A model generated the notes under the pieces. The model was not told the DNA's origin and did no database searches. It saw nothing but the letters and a program-made list of their open reading frames with translations. Made by a program: the position numbers and the translations under genes. Positions 40,506 to 48,330 of a stretch of 64,000 nt of DNA are shown in pieces. Where the stretch lies: NCBI RefSeq assembly GCF_003585765.1, contig NZ_CP021235.1, forward strand, positions 2,976,001 to 3,040,000. Direction: 5' to 3'. The stretch comes from Pontibacter actiniarum (lineage in GTDB: Bacteria > Bacteroidota > Bacteroidia > Cytophagales > Hymenobacteraceae). Numbering within the stretch: position 1 is the first letter of the stretch; every line of letters begins with the position of its first letter.

Positions 40506-40529
40506 AAGCCCTCCCGTTGGGGAGGGCTT
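40506..40529 (-). terminator. Rho-independent terminator of the oxidoreductase gene
   Basis: AAGCCCTCCC pairs perfectly with GGGAGGGCTT around a 4-nt loop, with a T/C-rich tail on the minus strand. It lies 36 bases after the oxidoreductase stop and just before the beta-lactamase-like gene. Confidence 0.75.
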
Positions 40530-40564
40530 TCAGTCTTCTAAAAGCCCGTGCAGGTAAAGTTTTC

Positions 40565-41563
40565 CTACTGCACTTTCAGCACAATTTTCCCGAACTGCTT
40601 ACCGGCCTCCATGTAGCGCATGGCCTGTTCTGCCTCGTGGAGCGGGTATACGATATCCACCACCGGGCGAACCTCCTTCTCCTGCACCAGCTGCATCATG
40701 TTTGCAAAGTCCTGGGCTGTACCCATGGTGCTGCCGTAGATGGAAAGCTGCTTCCAGAAAATTTCCGCCGGGTTTAACTGTCCGATCATGCCGGTGGTGC
40801 CGCCGTACATACCGATGCGCCCCCCAGACTTAGCCAGCTTCACGAGCTGCACGAAGCCCTCGCCCGCCGCACTGTCGATGATTACATCGAAGCCCCCGGT
40901 TTGCGCCTTCAGCTCTTTCCCCCAGTTCTCCGACTTGTAGTTTATACCTCCGGCAGCACCCAGGCCCTGGGCCAGGCCGATCTTCTCTTCAGACCCTGAG
41001 GTCACCCAGACCTCGGCACCGGCGGCCAGGGCAAACTGTATCGCCAACAGCGCCACGCCTCCGCCAGCACCCGTTACCAGCACCTTCTCCCCAGCCTGCA
41101 ACTCACACTTGGTAAAGAGGGCCCGGTAGGCCGTAACGCCTGCCAAAGGCAAAGCGGCCGCTTCCTCAAAGCTCAGGTGCAACGGTTTCTGGTGCAGGCT
41201 GGTGGCCGGCACTTTCACGTACTCCGCAAAGGCCCCGTTTTCGGGCATGCCCAGTATTTTATACTTTGCGGAGTGCGCTCGCGGGTTGTCCCCCCAGTCT
41301 GATGACGGGTCTACGAGCACCTCCTGGTTCAGCCAGCTGCGGTCTACCCCAGCGCCCAGTTCCGCCACCACGCCAGCACAGTCCGAACCTAATATGGCGG
41401 GGTACTCTTTTATAAAGTACTTTCCTTTCTGTATCCACACATCGCGGCGGTTCAGAGCCGCGGCCTTTACCTGCACCAGCACCTCGCCTGGGCCTGCCGC
41501 TGGTTTCTCCTTCTCAATAACGGTGAAGGGCTTGTTGATATCCTCTAAGTATACAGCTTTCAT
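40565..41563 (-). CDS. Quinone oxidoreductase-like zinc-independent MDR dehydrogenase
   Basis: A protein of 332 residues starting MKAVYLEDINKPFTVIEKEK. It has the medium-chain dehydrogenase layout, with a GroES-like N-terminal domain (LNRRDVWIQKGKYFIKEYPA, GSDCAGVVAELGAGVD). The Rossmann domain has the nucleotide motif VLVTGAGGGVALLAIQFALA. The structural zinc-binding Cys cluster of alcohol dehydrogenases is absent, which favours the quinone-reductase/enoyl-reductase branch using NADPH. It is transcribed alone from a promoter at 41602-41631. Confidence 0.87.
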   Translation of the reverse strand: MKAVYLEDINKPFTVIEKEKPAAGPGEVLVQVKAAALNRRDVWIQKGKYFIKEYPAILGSDCAGVVAELGAGVDRSWLNQEVLVDPSSDWGDNPRAHSAKYKILGMPENGAFAEYVKVPATSLHQKPLHLSFEEAAALPLAGVTAYRALFTKCELQAGEKVLVTGAGGGVALLAIQFALAAGAEVWVTSGSEEKIGLAQGLGAAGGINYKSENWGKELKAQTGGFDVIIDSAAGEGFVQLVKLAKSGGRIGMYGGTTGMIGQLNPAEIFWKQLSIYGSTMGTAQDFANMMQLVQEKEVRPVVDIVYPLHEAEQAMRYMEAGKQFGKIVLKVQ

Positions 41564-41601
41564 ATAATCTCTTTTTTTGTGGTGATACGCTCCCGAGCAA
41601 A

Positions 41602-41631
41602 CAAAGATAGGATTTCTGCACAGAGTTGAAA
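41602..41631 (-). promoter_or_regulatory. Promoter of the oxidoreductase gene
   Basis: On the minus strand TTTC is followed after 18 bases by TATCTTTG, a perfect TAnnTTTG box. It ends 38 bases before the ATG. The divergent GNAT gene may use TTGG at 41644 with TATCTTGC at 41667. Confidence 0.5.
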
Positions 41632-41696
41632 GCACTGGGCAGGTTGGCTTTTACCCCGGCAGCGCCTATCTTGCATCCTCAGCCAATGTACCGTTT

Positions 41697-42200
41697 ATGA
41701 GCAAAAGCCTACACCTCCGCCAAGCCACTCCAGATGATATCCCGGTGATTCAGCAGCTAGCTGAGGCGACATGGGAACCTACTTACCGCAGTATCCTCAC
41801 CAAAGAGCAGATAGACTATATGTTTGGGGAGATTTACACTGCAGAGGCGCTGGCAAAGCAGATGCAGGAAGGGCAGTTTTTTTGGCTGCTGGAGGAGGAA
41901 GGGCAAGCTCTCGGCTTCGCCTCCTTTTCTGTGAAAGAGGCGGCCGGGCAGGTATATAAGCTGAACAAGATCTACCTGCTGCCACAGACCCAGGGCAAGG
42001 GCTACGGCAAGGTGCTGCTGGAGGCCGTGGAGCAGGAGGTGCAAAGGCGCGGTGCCGCCGTACTGGACCTGAACGTGAACCGCTACAACCAGGCAAAGGG
42101 CTTTTACGAGCGCTGCGGCTATCGTGTGCACCTGCAGGAGGACATCCCTATCGGCCCTTACTGGATGAACGACTACGTGATGCGGAAGGCGCTACAGTAA
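41697..42200 (+). CDS. GNAT-family N-acetyltransferase
   Basis: A protein of 167 residues with a complete GNAT fold. The N-terminal LHLRQATPDDIPVIQQLAEA is strand and helix 1, and ALGFASFSVKEAAGQVYKLN gives the central strands. IYLLPQTQGKGYGKVLLEAV is the acetyl-CoA loop (Q-x-x-G-x-G). LNVNRYNQAKGFYERCGYRV is motif B with the conserved N and F-Y-x-x-x-G-F/Y. The acceptor is unknown. It is separated from neighbours by a promoter candidate and a hairpin terminator. Confidence 0.88.
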   Translation: MSKSLHLRQATPDDIPVIQQLAEATWEPTYRSILTKEQIDYMFGEIYTAEALAKQMQEGQFFWLLEEEGQALGFASFSVKEAAGQVYKLNKIYLLPQTQGKGYGKVLLEAVEQEVQRRGAAVLDLNVNRYNQAKGFYERCGYRVHLQEDIPIGPYWMNDYVMRKALQ

Positions 42201-42202
42201 AA

Positions 42203-42227
42203 AAAGGGCAGCCAATGGCCGCCCTTT
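42203..42227. terminator. Terminator after the GNAT gene
   Basis: AAAGGGC and GCCCTTT pair, with an inner GCC/GGC separated by one mismatch. The hairpin starts right after the stop codon and is flanked by A and T runs. Confidence 0.65.
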
Positions 42228-42258
42228 AAGTAACTCACTTCAAACTTTCTCTAAGATA

Positions 42259-43482
42259 TTAATGATGGGCGATCGGGTCCGGCGTGCCGTCCGGGTCGTT
42301 CTGTACATAGCCGCTGGTTGCCACGTTACCTAGCAGCAGCAAGCCTGCCACGTGCGGCGAGGCCATAGACGTACCACTGATGGTGTTGTAGCCACCGCCT
42401 TTCCAGGTGGACTTGATGTTAACGCCCGGGGCGCAGTAATCTACCGGCGGGTTGCCGTAGTTGGAGAACGAGGCAAACCTGTCGCCGCTGTCCATGGCAG
42501 ACACGGTGTAGACGTTGGCATGGTTTACACGCGCAGGCGAAGAGTTGTTTGCATCCGTGCTTTCGTTACCGGCAGCCAGGGCAAACTTTATTCCTTTACC
42601 AGCCGCTGCTATAATCGCATCGTCCAGGGCCTGCGAAACCGGCCCGCCCAGGCTCATGTTCACCACATCACCGGCACTGCCGTTAGCAGCCACATAATCC
42701 ACACCGGCAATCACACCTGAGTAAGCACCGCTACCGCGGGAGTCCAGCACTTTCACGGCCACCACGGTGGCATCGTACGCCACCCCAATCACTCCTGTGG
42801 AGTTGTTCTTAGCAGCAATGGTACCTGCCACGTGCGTGCCGTGCCCGTTATTGTCATCCGCAGAGCCGGCATCCCTGCCGCTTGTAAACATCGACACACT
42901 GCGGCTCACATCCACGTTCAGGTCCGGGTGGTCCAGGTCAACGCCTGTGTCTACAACCCAGGCGGTTTTACCCGCACCGCTGGCACTACCTACCCGCGCA
43001 ATGCCGTAGGGCGTTTCCTGGGCACCGCCGCCTGTGCCGCCGCCTGTACCGGGCTTGCCCAGCATAACGATTCTGTCTGGCTCCACATACGCCACACGTG
43101 CGTCATGGCGCAGGCTTTCCGCCTCTTTCTGCGTAAGGCTTACAGTCACGCCCTTCACGGCCTGCCCAAAGGTTTGCGTGATTTTAAAGTTGCTGATGCC
43201 ATTGTCGGACATAAGGCCCTGTGTCATGTCGCGCACCCGCTCAATGCGCTGCGCATAGGTAGCATTCTCACTCGTGCGGAGCGTCGCACCATCTTTAAAT
43301 ACAACAATATACTGACCGTCTATAATTGCACCATTTTCACTTTCAGCCTGTGTGGTCGCTACAGGTTCAACCGTATCACCTGTTCCATTATCACAGGCTG
43401 TAAAGGTGCAGGCTGCTGTTGCCACAGATGCTCCAAACATGAGGGAGCGCATCATTCTTTTGAAATGTAAACTGTTTTTCAT
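42259..43482 (-). CDS. Subtilisin-like S8 serine peptidase with I9 propeptide
   Basis: A protein of 407 residues. A signal peptide with a possible lipobox (FTACDNG) is followed by an inhibitor_I9 propeptide (GQYIVVFKDGATLR ... VAYVEPDRIVM) and a Gly-rich linker. The catalytic domain has Asp in AWVVDTGVDLDHPDL, His in NGHGTHVAGT, oxyanion Asn in LAAGNEST and Ser in ISGTSMASPHVAG. The order and length match aqualysin/proteinase K-like enzymes. It is exported and autoprocessed. The C-terminus is short, with no sorting domain visible. Confidence 0.92.
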   Translation of the reverse strand: MKNSLHFKRMMRSLMFGASVATAACTFTACDNGTGDTVEPVATTQAESENGAIIDGQYIVVFKDGATLRTSENATYAQRIERVRDMTQGLMSDNGISNFKITQTFGQAVKGVTVSLTQKEAESLRHDARVAYVEPDRIVMLGKPGTGGGTGGGAQETPYGIARVGSASGAGKTAWVVDTGVDLDHPDLNVDVSRSVSMFTSGRDAGSADDNNGHGTHVAGTIAAKNNSTGVIGVAYDATVVAVKVLDSRGSGAYSGVIAGVDYVAANGSAGDVVNMSLGGPVSQALDDAIIAAAGKGIKFALAAGNESTDANNSSPARVNHANVYTVSAMDSGDRFASFSNYGNPPVDYCAPGVNIKSTWKGGGYNTISGTSMASPHVAGLLLLGNVATSGYVQNDPDGTPDPIAHH

Positions 43483-43868
43483 GCTTTTTAATTAAGGTGA
43501 GATAAATAGTATTTATAGGAACAATAGCCTTAAAATACTGATACAGGATATTATATGCAAATTAATTTATAAATATATTTATCTGCCTCCTGAAAAAGGC
43601 GCTTCCCGTGCACCTTGTATTACCGTTACAAGAAGCTTTTCCGGCCCAACCAAAGCACCGAAAAGACAACGCGTTGTAACATCTGGTGCAGCATCTACAG
43701 AAGAGCAAAATCACCTCTTTACGTAATTGTACTTATGTGGGACAACACAGAAATTAAATAATTATAATAATACAATTATTACCTTGTGTTACACAAAACC
43801 ATAGAGCCAGCATGTGTAACTATACAGAAAAACGGCTATCTTTAAAGTACGAGCAACAGATAACCATC
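43483..43868. other. AT-rich divergent intergenic region
   Basis: About 390 bases between the subtilisin and cyclophilin genes. Both flanks are very AT-rich (TTAATTTATAAATATATTTAT and AATAATTATAATAATACAAT-type stretches), as expected for two divergent promoters. The middle (43590-43690) has ordinary composition. No box fits the consensus spacing well and no hairpin stands out. Confidence 0.35.
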
Positions 43869-44636
43869 ATGAGAAAAACTTTTCAGCCCCCTTTGTGCCG
43901 CACGTTGCTGCTGGCCGCCTGCCTGCTGCCACTCTTTAGCTGCAGCAACTCCTCCGAGGAGGCCAAAGGCGAACAAACCGAAACGACCACTGAGGATGAG
44001 CAGGCACTGGAGCCGCTAACAAACGAAAATGCGGTAGCTAAGCTGGAGGCCTACGGCCAACGTCACCCCGACAGCCTTGCCGTAATCAGCACCCGCCACG
44101 GCGACATTAAGGTGCGCCTGTATAAAGACACGCCACTGCACCGCGCTAACTTCGTGCGTCTCACCAAAGCCGGCTTCTACAATCAGGGGGAGTTTTACCG
44201 TGTCGTGAAGGGCTTTGCCGTACAGGGCGGCGACTCAGACGAGCGCCAGATGAGCCAGGGCTCCTACAAAGTCCCCCAGGAGTTTAGCCCCAGCCACATC
44301 CATAAGCGCGGCGCACTCGCCATGGCCCGCTACGGCGACGAGCGCAACCCGGACAAAGAATCCTCCTCTCATAACTTCTACATCGTGACAGGGGAGCCGG
44401 TAACCAAAGAGGAACTGCTGGCCTTTGAGCAAAAGCACGGCATAGACTACACCCCAGCACAAGAGGCAACTTACTTGAAAGTAGGCGGCGAGCCTGGCCT
44501 GGACACAGAGTATACCGTGTTCGGAGAAGTGGTGGAAGGCATGGACGTAGTAGAGCAGATTGAGCAGGAGCCGGTGGACGCCTCTGACTGGCCGCGCCAG
44601 ATTGTGCCGCATACCATCAAAGTTGTAAACGAATAA
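43869..44636 (+). CDS. Cyclophilin-type peptidyl-prolyl isomerase (lipoprotein)
   Basis: A protein of 255 residues with a lipobox (LLPLFSCSNSS) and an acidic linker (EEAKGEQTETTTEDEQ). The cyclophilin domain shows SLAVISTRHGDIKVRLYKDT, HRANFVRLTKAGFYNQGEFY, RVVKGFAVQGGD (the F-x-x-Q-G-G-D active-site strand) and TEYTVFGEVVEGMDVVEQIE. It catalyses proline isomerisation of proteins crossing the periplasm. The start was chosen at the ATG that directly precedes the signal peptide. A perfect terminator stem lies downstream. Confidence 0.9.
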   Translation: MRKTFQPPLCRTLLLAACLLPLFSCSNSSEEAKGEQTETTTEDEQALEPLTNENAVAKLEAYGQRHPDSLAVISTRHGDIKVRLYKDTPLHRANFVRLTKAGFYNQGEFYRVVKGFAVQGGDSDERQMSQGSYKVPQEFSPSHIHKRGALAMARYGDERNPDKESSSHNFYIVTGEPVTKEELLAFEQKHGIDYTPAQEATYLKVGGEPGLDTEYTVFGEVVEGMDVVEQIEQEPVDASDWPRQIVPHTIKVVNE

Positions 44637-44767
44637 AGCCTGCCCCTAAACTATAGTAGTGCCTGCTTCCCCGGATACGGTTGCCGCATCCCCCGGCGCG
44701 GCAACATACCGGTGTCAGGCAAAAGAGCAGCCCTTGCACTAACCAGGGGGTTTACCTACGGGCTAAA

Positions 44768-44808
44768 AACAAAAGAGGCTCTGCAATAGCTGCAGAGCCT
44801 CTTTTGTT
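44768..44808. terminator. Perfect 18-bp bidirectional terminator
   Basis: AACAAAAGAGGCTCTGCA pairs perfectly with TGCAGAGCCTCTTTTGTT around a 5-nt loop, between convergent genes. Confidence 0.85.
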
Positions 44809-44823
44809 CAAATGATGTCTGTT

Positions 44824-46890
44824 TTACCAGATCTTGATGCGCTTTTCATCACTACGCACCATCGGGTCATTCTGGTCGCAACCAAACGCCTCATAGAACT
44901 GCGGCATGTTGGCTACCGGGCCATTGGTTCGGAAGCGCCCCGGTGAGTGCGGATCTGTCAGGATCTGCTGGTTCTGTGCCTCGTCTCGCATGTTCACGCG
45001 CCAAATCTGCGCCCAGGCCAGGAAGAAGCGCTGCTCCGGCGTCAGGCCGTCGATCTTACCCGGGTTTTTCTCGGCCAGGGCCTTCTGCAGGGCAGTGTAG
45101 GCAATGTTCAGGCCTCCGATGTCGGCAATGTTCTCGCCCAGCGTCAGCTTACCGTTTACGTGCAGGTTATCCAGCACGGTGTACTGGTCGTACTGATCTG
45201 CAACGGCATTCGCACGGGAGGTAAACTGCTCCTTATCGACATCAGACCACCAGTTCTTCAGGTTTCCCTCATAATCGTACTGGGCGCCCTGGTCGTCGAA
45301 GCCGTGGGTCAGCTCGTGGCCGATTACGGCACCCATACCACCGTAGTTCACCGCATCATCGGCGTTCGGGTCGAAAAACGGCGGCTGCAGGATACCGGCA
45401 GGGAACACGATCTCGTTCATGGTCGGGTTATAGTAGGCGTTTACCGTCGGCGGCGACATAAACCACTCTTCACGATCCACCGGCTGCCCGATCTTACCGA
45501 TATTGTCACGGAAGGCAAACTGGCTGGCGCGCATCACGTTGGCGGCATAAGAGTCGCGGCTGATGTCCAGGCCTTTGTAGTCTTCCCACTTATCCGGGTA
45601 ACCGATTTTCACCGCGAAGGCCTCTAGCTTCTGCAGCGCGCGCTGCTTTGTTTCCTCGCTCATCCAATCCAGGTCGCGCACATGCTCCTTAAACGACTCC
45701 TGCAGGTTCTGGACCATGGTGATGGCCTTCTGCTTGGCTTCGGGGGAGAAGGTTTTCTGTACATACAGCTGCCCCAGCGCCTCGCCCAGCGCACTGTCGG
45801 TGGCACGCAGCACCCGCTTCCAGCGCGGCTGCATCTCTTTGGCGCCGCTCAGCACTTTGCCATAGAAGTTGAAGTTCTCCTGCACAAAGTCCTGGCTCAG
45901 GTACGGCGCTGCTGTGCGGGCAAGGTGCCACTTGGTATATGTTTTCCAATCCTCCAGCGACACGTTCTTCAGCATGCTGTTCAGCTCCTTGAAGAAAGCC
46001 GGCTGGCCCACAATAATCTCTTTGGCAGCCGTAGCGCCCATTCCCGTCAGGAGCTGGCTCACCTTCAGGTTCGGGTTCTGGTTGGCAAACTCCTGGATGG
46101 TCATCTTGTTATAGTTGGCGTAAGGGTCGCGCAGGTCTACACGGGCCTTTGATGCAGTGGCCAGCTTTGTCTCGATGCTCATGACCGTCTGCGCCTTCTT
46201 CTGGGCTGTGGCCGCGTCGTCGCCCAACAGCTGGAACATGCGCTGCAGGTGCTGCACATACTCTGTGCGAATGGTCTTCGAGCGCTCGTCATCCTTCAGA
46301 TAATAATCGCGGTCCGGAAGGCCCAGGCCATCCTGCCCCGCCTGCAGCGCATACTGCGTGCTGATCTTATCGTCCTGCGACACATACATGCTGAAAAAGC
46401 CACTCACTCCCATGGTTTTCAGGTCGGCCACGGTCTTGATCAGCTCATCTGTACTTTTCACAGCGCCTATCCGGTCCAGCTCCGGCTTTATCGGGTTAAT
46501 GCCGGCCTGGTTAGCCGCCACGGAGTCCATACCGACGGCATAGAAGTCGCCGATCAGCTGGGAAGCGGAGCCCTTTGCGGCCGTCGTGTTGGACGAGGCC
46601 TCGGTCAGCAGCTCGCGCAGCACCGCGTTGTTTTTCTCAGCAAGCTCATTAAAAGATCCCCAACGGCTCTCTGACGCCGGGATCGGGTTGTTCTTTAGCC
46701 AGCCGCCGTTGGCATACTGGTAAAAGTCCTGGCACGCGCTCACGGTGGTATCCAGGTTGGCCAGGTCCAGGCCACGGCTAATACCAGCCTCGGTTGTATC
46801 GGCTGTGCCTTCCTGGGAAGAAGTGCTACAACCGCCGAGCAGCAGCCCCGCCAACAACGCCGAGTACGGCAACAAGTGTGTTCTTTTCAT
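44824..46890 (-). CDS. M13 family metallopeptidase (neprilysin/PepO-like lipoprotein)
   Basis: A protein of 688 residues with a lipobox (LLLGGCSTS). The mature part opens with DTTVSACQDFYQYANGGWLK, the conserved start of M13 enzymes. NAYYNPTMNEIVFPAGILQP is the substrate-edge motif (N-A-F/Y-Y), VIGHELTHGFDDQGAQYD has the HExxH zinc site and ENIADIGGLNIAY the third ligand Glu with the following Asp. It ends with the family C-terminus (SPGRFRTNGPVANMPQFYEA, then the terminal W). It degrades oligopeptides in the periplasm or at the surface. Confidence 0.93.
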   Translation of the reverse strand: MKRTHLLPYSALLAGLLLGGCSTSSQEGTADTTEAGISRGLDLANLDTTVSACQDFYQYANGGWLKNNPIPASESRWGSFNELAEKNNAVLRELLTEASSNTTAAKGSASQLIGDFYAVGMDSVAANQAGINPIKPELDRIGAVKSTDELIKTVADLKTMGVSGFFSMYVSQDDKISTQYALQAGQDGLGLPDRDYYLKDDERSKTIRTEYVQHLQRMFQLLGDDAATAQKKAQTVMSIETKLATASKARVDLRDPYANYNKMTIQEFANQNPNLKVSQLLTGMGATAAKEIIVGQPAFFKELNSMLKNVSLEDWKTYTKWHLARTAAPYLSQDFVQENFNFYGKVLSGAKEMQPRWKRVLRATDSALGEALGQLYVQKTFSPEAKQKAITMVQNLQESFKEHVRDLDWMSEETKQRALQKLEAFAVKIGYPDKWEDYKGLDISRDSYAANVMRASQFAFRDNIGKIGQPVDREEWFMSPPTVNAYYNPTMNEIVFPAGILQPPFFDPNADDAVNYGGMGAVIGHELTHGFDDQGAQYDYEGNLKNWWSDVDKEQFTSRANAVADQYDQYTVLDNLHVNGKLTLGENIADIGGLNIAYTALQKALAEKNPGKIDGLTPEQRFFLAWAQIWRVNMRDEAQNQQILTDPHSPGRFRTNGPVANMPQFYEAFGCDQNDPMVRSDEKRIKIW

Positions 46891-47044
46891 AAAGCTATTA
46901 AGAATGGTTAGATCAATATAAGGTACAAACTTTTGGCTTAGATTCAAACCTGTACATCTTCTACTGCCTCTTTGTTGCTACTTACCCGGAAAAAAGGTTA
47001 ATTTACATACCCATAGCCATCGCTCCCGGAAAGACAGAAGAAGT

Positions 47045-47488
47045 ATGATAGCAGAGAAGAGTTTTTACACGGTGTTAAACAGCAGTGATTACTACGAGAT
47101 AGGCCTTGACACGGACCTGCAGGCGTTGGTGCTGCGTTATAAGCGCAGTGGCACCTCGGAAGAGTACCGCTCTCTCCATGTAGAGCTGCTGGAGGCCATG
47201 GAGCGCGTGCATGTAAACCGCATGCTGGTGCACACGCAGCACATGGGGGCTGTGGCCCCTGAAGACCAGCGCTGGCTCGGGCAGAGTATGATTCCGATGC
47301 TGGCCATGGCAGCCTTAGGCAACTACCTGCACGTGGCGGTGATCGTGCCGGACGACAACATTTTTACGCAGCTGGCTGTGGAGAACGTGGAGCAGCTCTG
47401 CAATGAAAACCGCAACTGCACAAACCGGAACTTCAGCAACATAGCCGCCGCAAGGCAGTGGCTCGGCGAGCAGCAGCTACCGCTGTAA
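47045..47488 (+). CDS. STAS-like protein of unknown function
   Basis: A protein of 147 residues beginning MIAEKSFYTVLNSSDYYEIG. It alternates strands and helices as in STAS/SpoIIAA-like proteins: LQALVLRYKRSGTSEEYRSL, EAMERVHVNRMLVHTQHMGA, then YLHVAVIVPDDNIFTQL and a final helix AARQWLGEQ. There is no signal peptide. Its 3' end overlaps the convergent glycosyltransferase by 12 bases. It has the same general architecture as the protein at 5.7 kb, but sequence similarity is low. Confidence 0.6.
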   Translation: MIAEKSFYTVLNSSDYYEIGLDTDLQALVLRYKRSGTSEEYRSLHVELLEAMERVHVNRMLVHTQHMGAVAPEDQRWLGQSMIPMLAMAALGNYLHVAVIVPDDNIFTQLAVENVEQLCNENRNCTNRNFSNIAAARQWLGEQQLPL

Positions 47489-48163
47489 CAGCCGTTTATA
47501 CACCCGCACCAACCGCTCCTGAGACGCCCCGAGCTTGTATAGCGCATAAATCAGGAAATACCCCAGCTGTATTTTATAAACCCCGTGCTGGCTGTACTTT
47601 CGCGCCGAAGTGGTAACCTGCTGCGGCAGCACAACAAAAGCCCCGTACTTGCGCAACCTGCCAATAATCTCCTGGTCCTCCAGCAGCCGCAGCCGCTCGT
47701 CGAACCCATTGGCTTTCTCAAACACATCCCGCCGCACAAACAGGCTCTGATCCCCGAAGCGCACGGCATCGGCATCAAACCTGGTGAACCAGGCGTTCAG
47801 GCGCAGGAACCAGTGCGGCAGGTCAAACTGCAGGCGATAGCAGCCACTGCCATGCCCCTGCCCCACCGCCTGCCTCAGCTGTTGCTCAAAGCCCTGCGGC
47901 GGAAACGTATCGGCGTGCAGAAAGTACAGGATATCGCCGGTAGCCACGGCAGCGGCACAGTTCATCTGCGGCCCGCGCCCCTTCCGCTCGCACCGCAGCA
48001 CTTTTACCCCCATCGCTTCGGCTATACTTCGTGTGGCGTCGGTGCTTCCACCGTCGGCAAGTATAACCTCGGTACCGCTGCTGGCATGCCGCTGCAGGTA
48101 AGCCAGCAGGTCCGCTATAACGGCCTCCTCGTTTAGGGCGGGTATGATGATACTGAGTTTCAA
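47477..48163 (-). CDS. TIGR04283 family glycosyltransferase (GT2)
   Basis: A protein of 228 residues of the GT2/GT-A fold. KLSIIIPALNEEAVIADLLA is the nucleotide-binding first strand-helix, VILADGGSTDATRSIA the second, and LYFLHADTFPP the D-x-D-like metal motif. VRFGDQSLFVRRDVFEKANG and LRLLEDQEIIGRLRKYG (the ED acidic motif) follow. TIGR04283 enzymes form a recognisable small subgroup with H-A-D-T. The start is a TTG, since no in-frame ATG precedes the first strand. A glycan or lipid acceptor is likely. Confidence 0.87.
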   Translation of the reverse strand: MKLSIIIPALNEEAVIADLLAYLQRHASSGTEVILADGGSTDATRSIAEAMGVKVLRCERKGRGPQMNCAAAVATGDILYFLHADTFPPQGFEQQLRQAVGQGHGSGCYRLQFDLPHWFLRLNAWFTRFDADAVRFGDQSLFVRRDVFEKANGFDERLRLLEDQEIIGRLRKYGAFVVLPQQVTTSARKYSQHGVYKIQLGYFLIYALYKLGASQERLVRVYKRLLQR

Positions 48164-48276
48164 GTATGATTGGGGTGATACAGGCTGCTGTATGGATGTG
48201 CTTAGGAATACGGCTGCAGGCGAGAAAGTTTCTGCTTTTGGCCGCGTGCGTGCTTTTCACGGCCACTGTACATATA

Positions 48277-48312
48277 AAAAAGCTCCGGCTGCATCTGCAA
48301 CCGGAGCTTTTT
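48277..48312. terminator. Rho-independent terminator
   Basis: AAAAAGCTCCGG pairs perfectly with CCGGAGCTTTTT around a 12-nt loop. It lies 18 bases beyond the S9 peptidase stop on the minus strand. Confidence 0.8.
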
Positions 48313-48330
48313 CACTTACAGGCCCGGGCC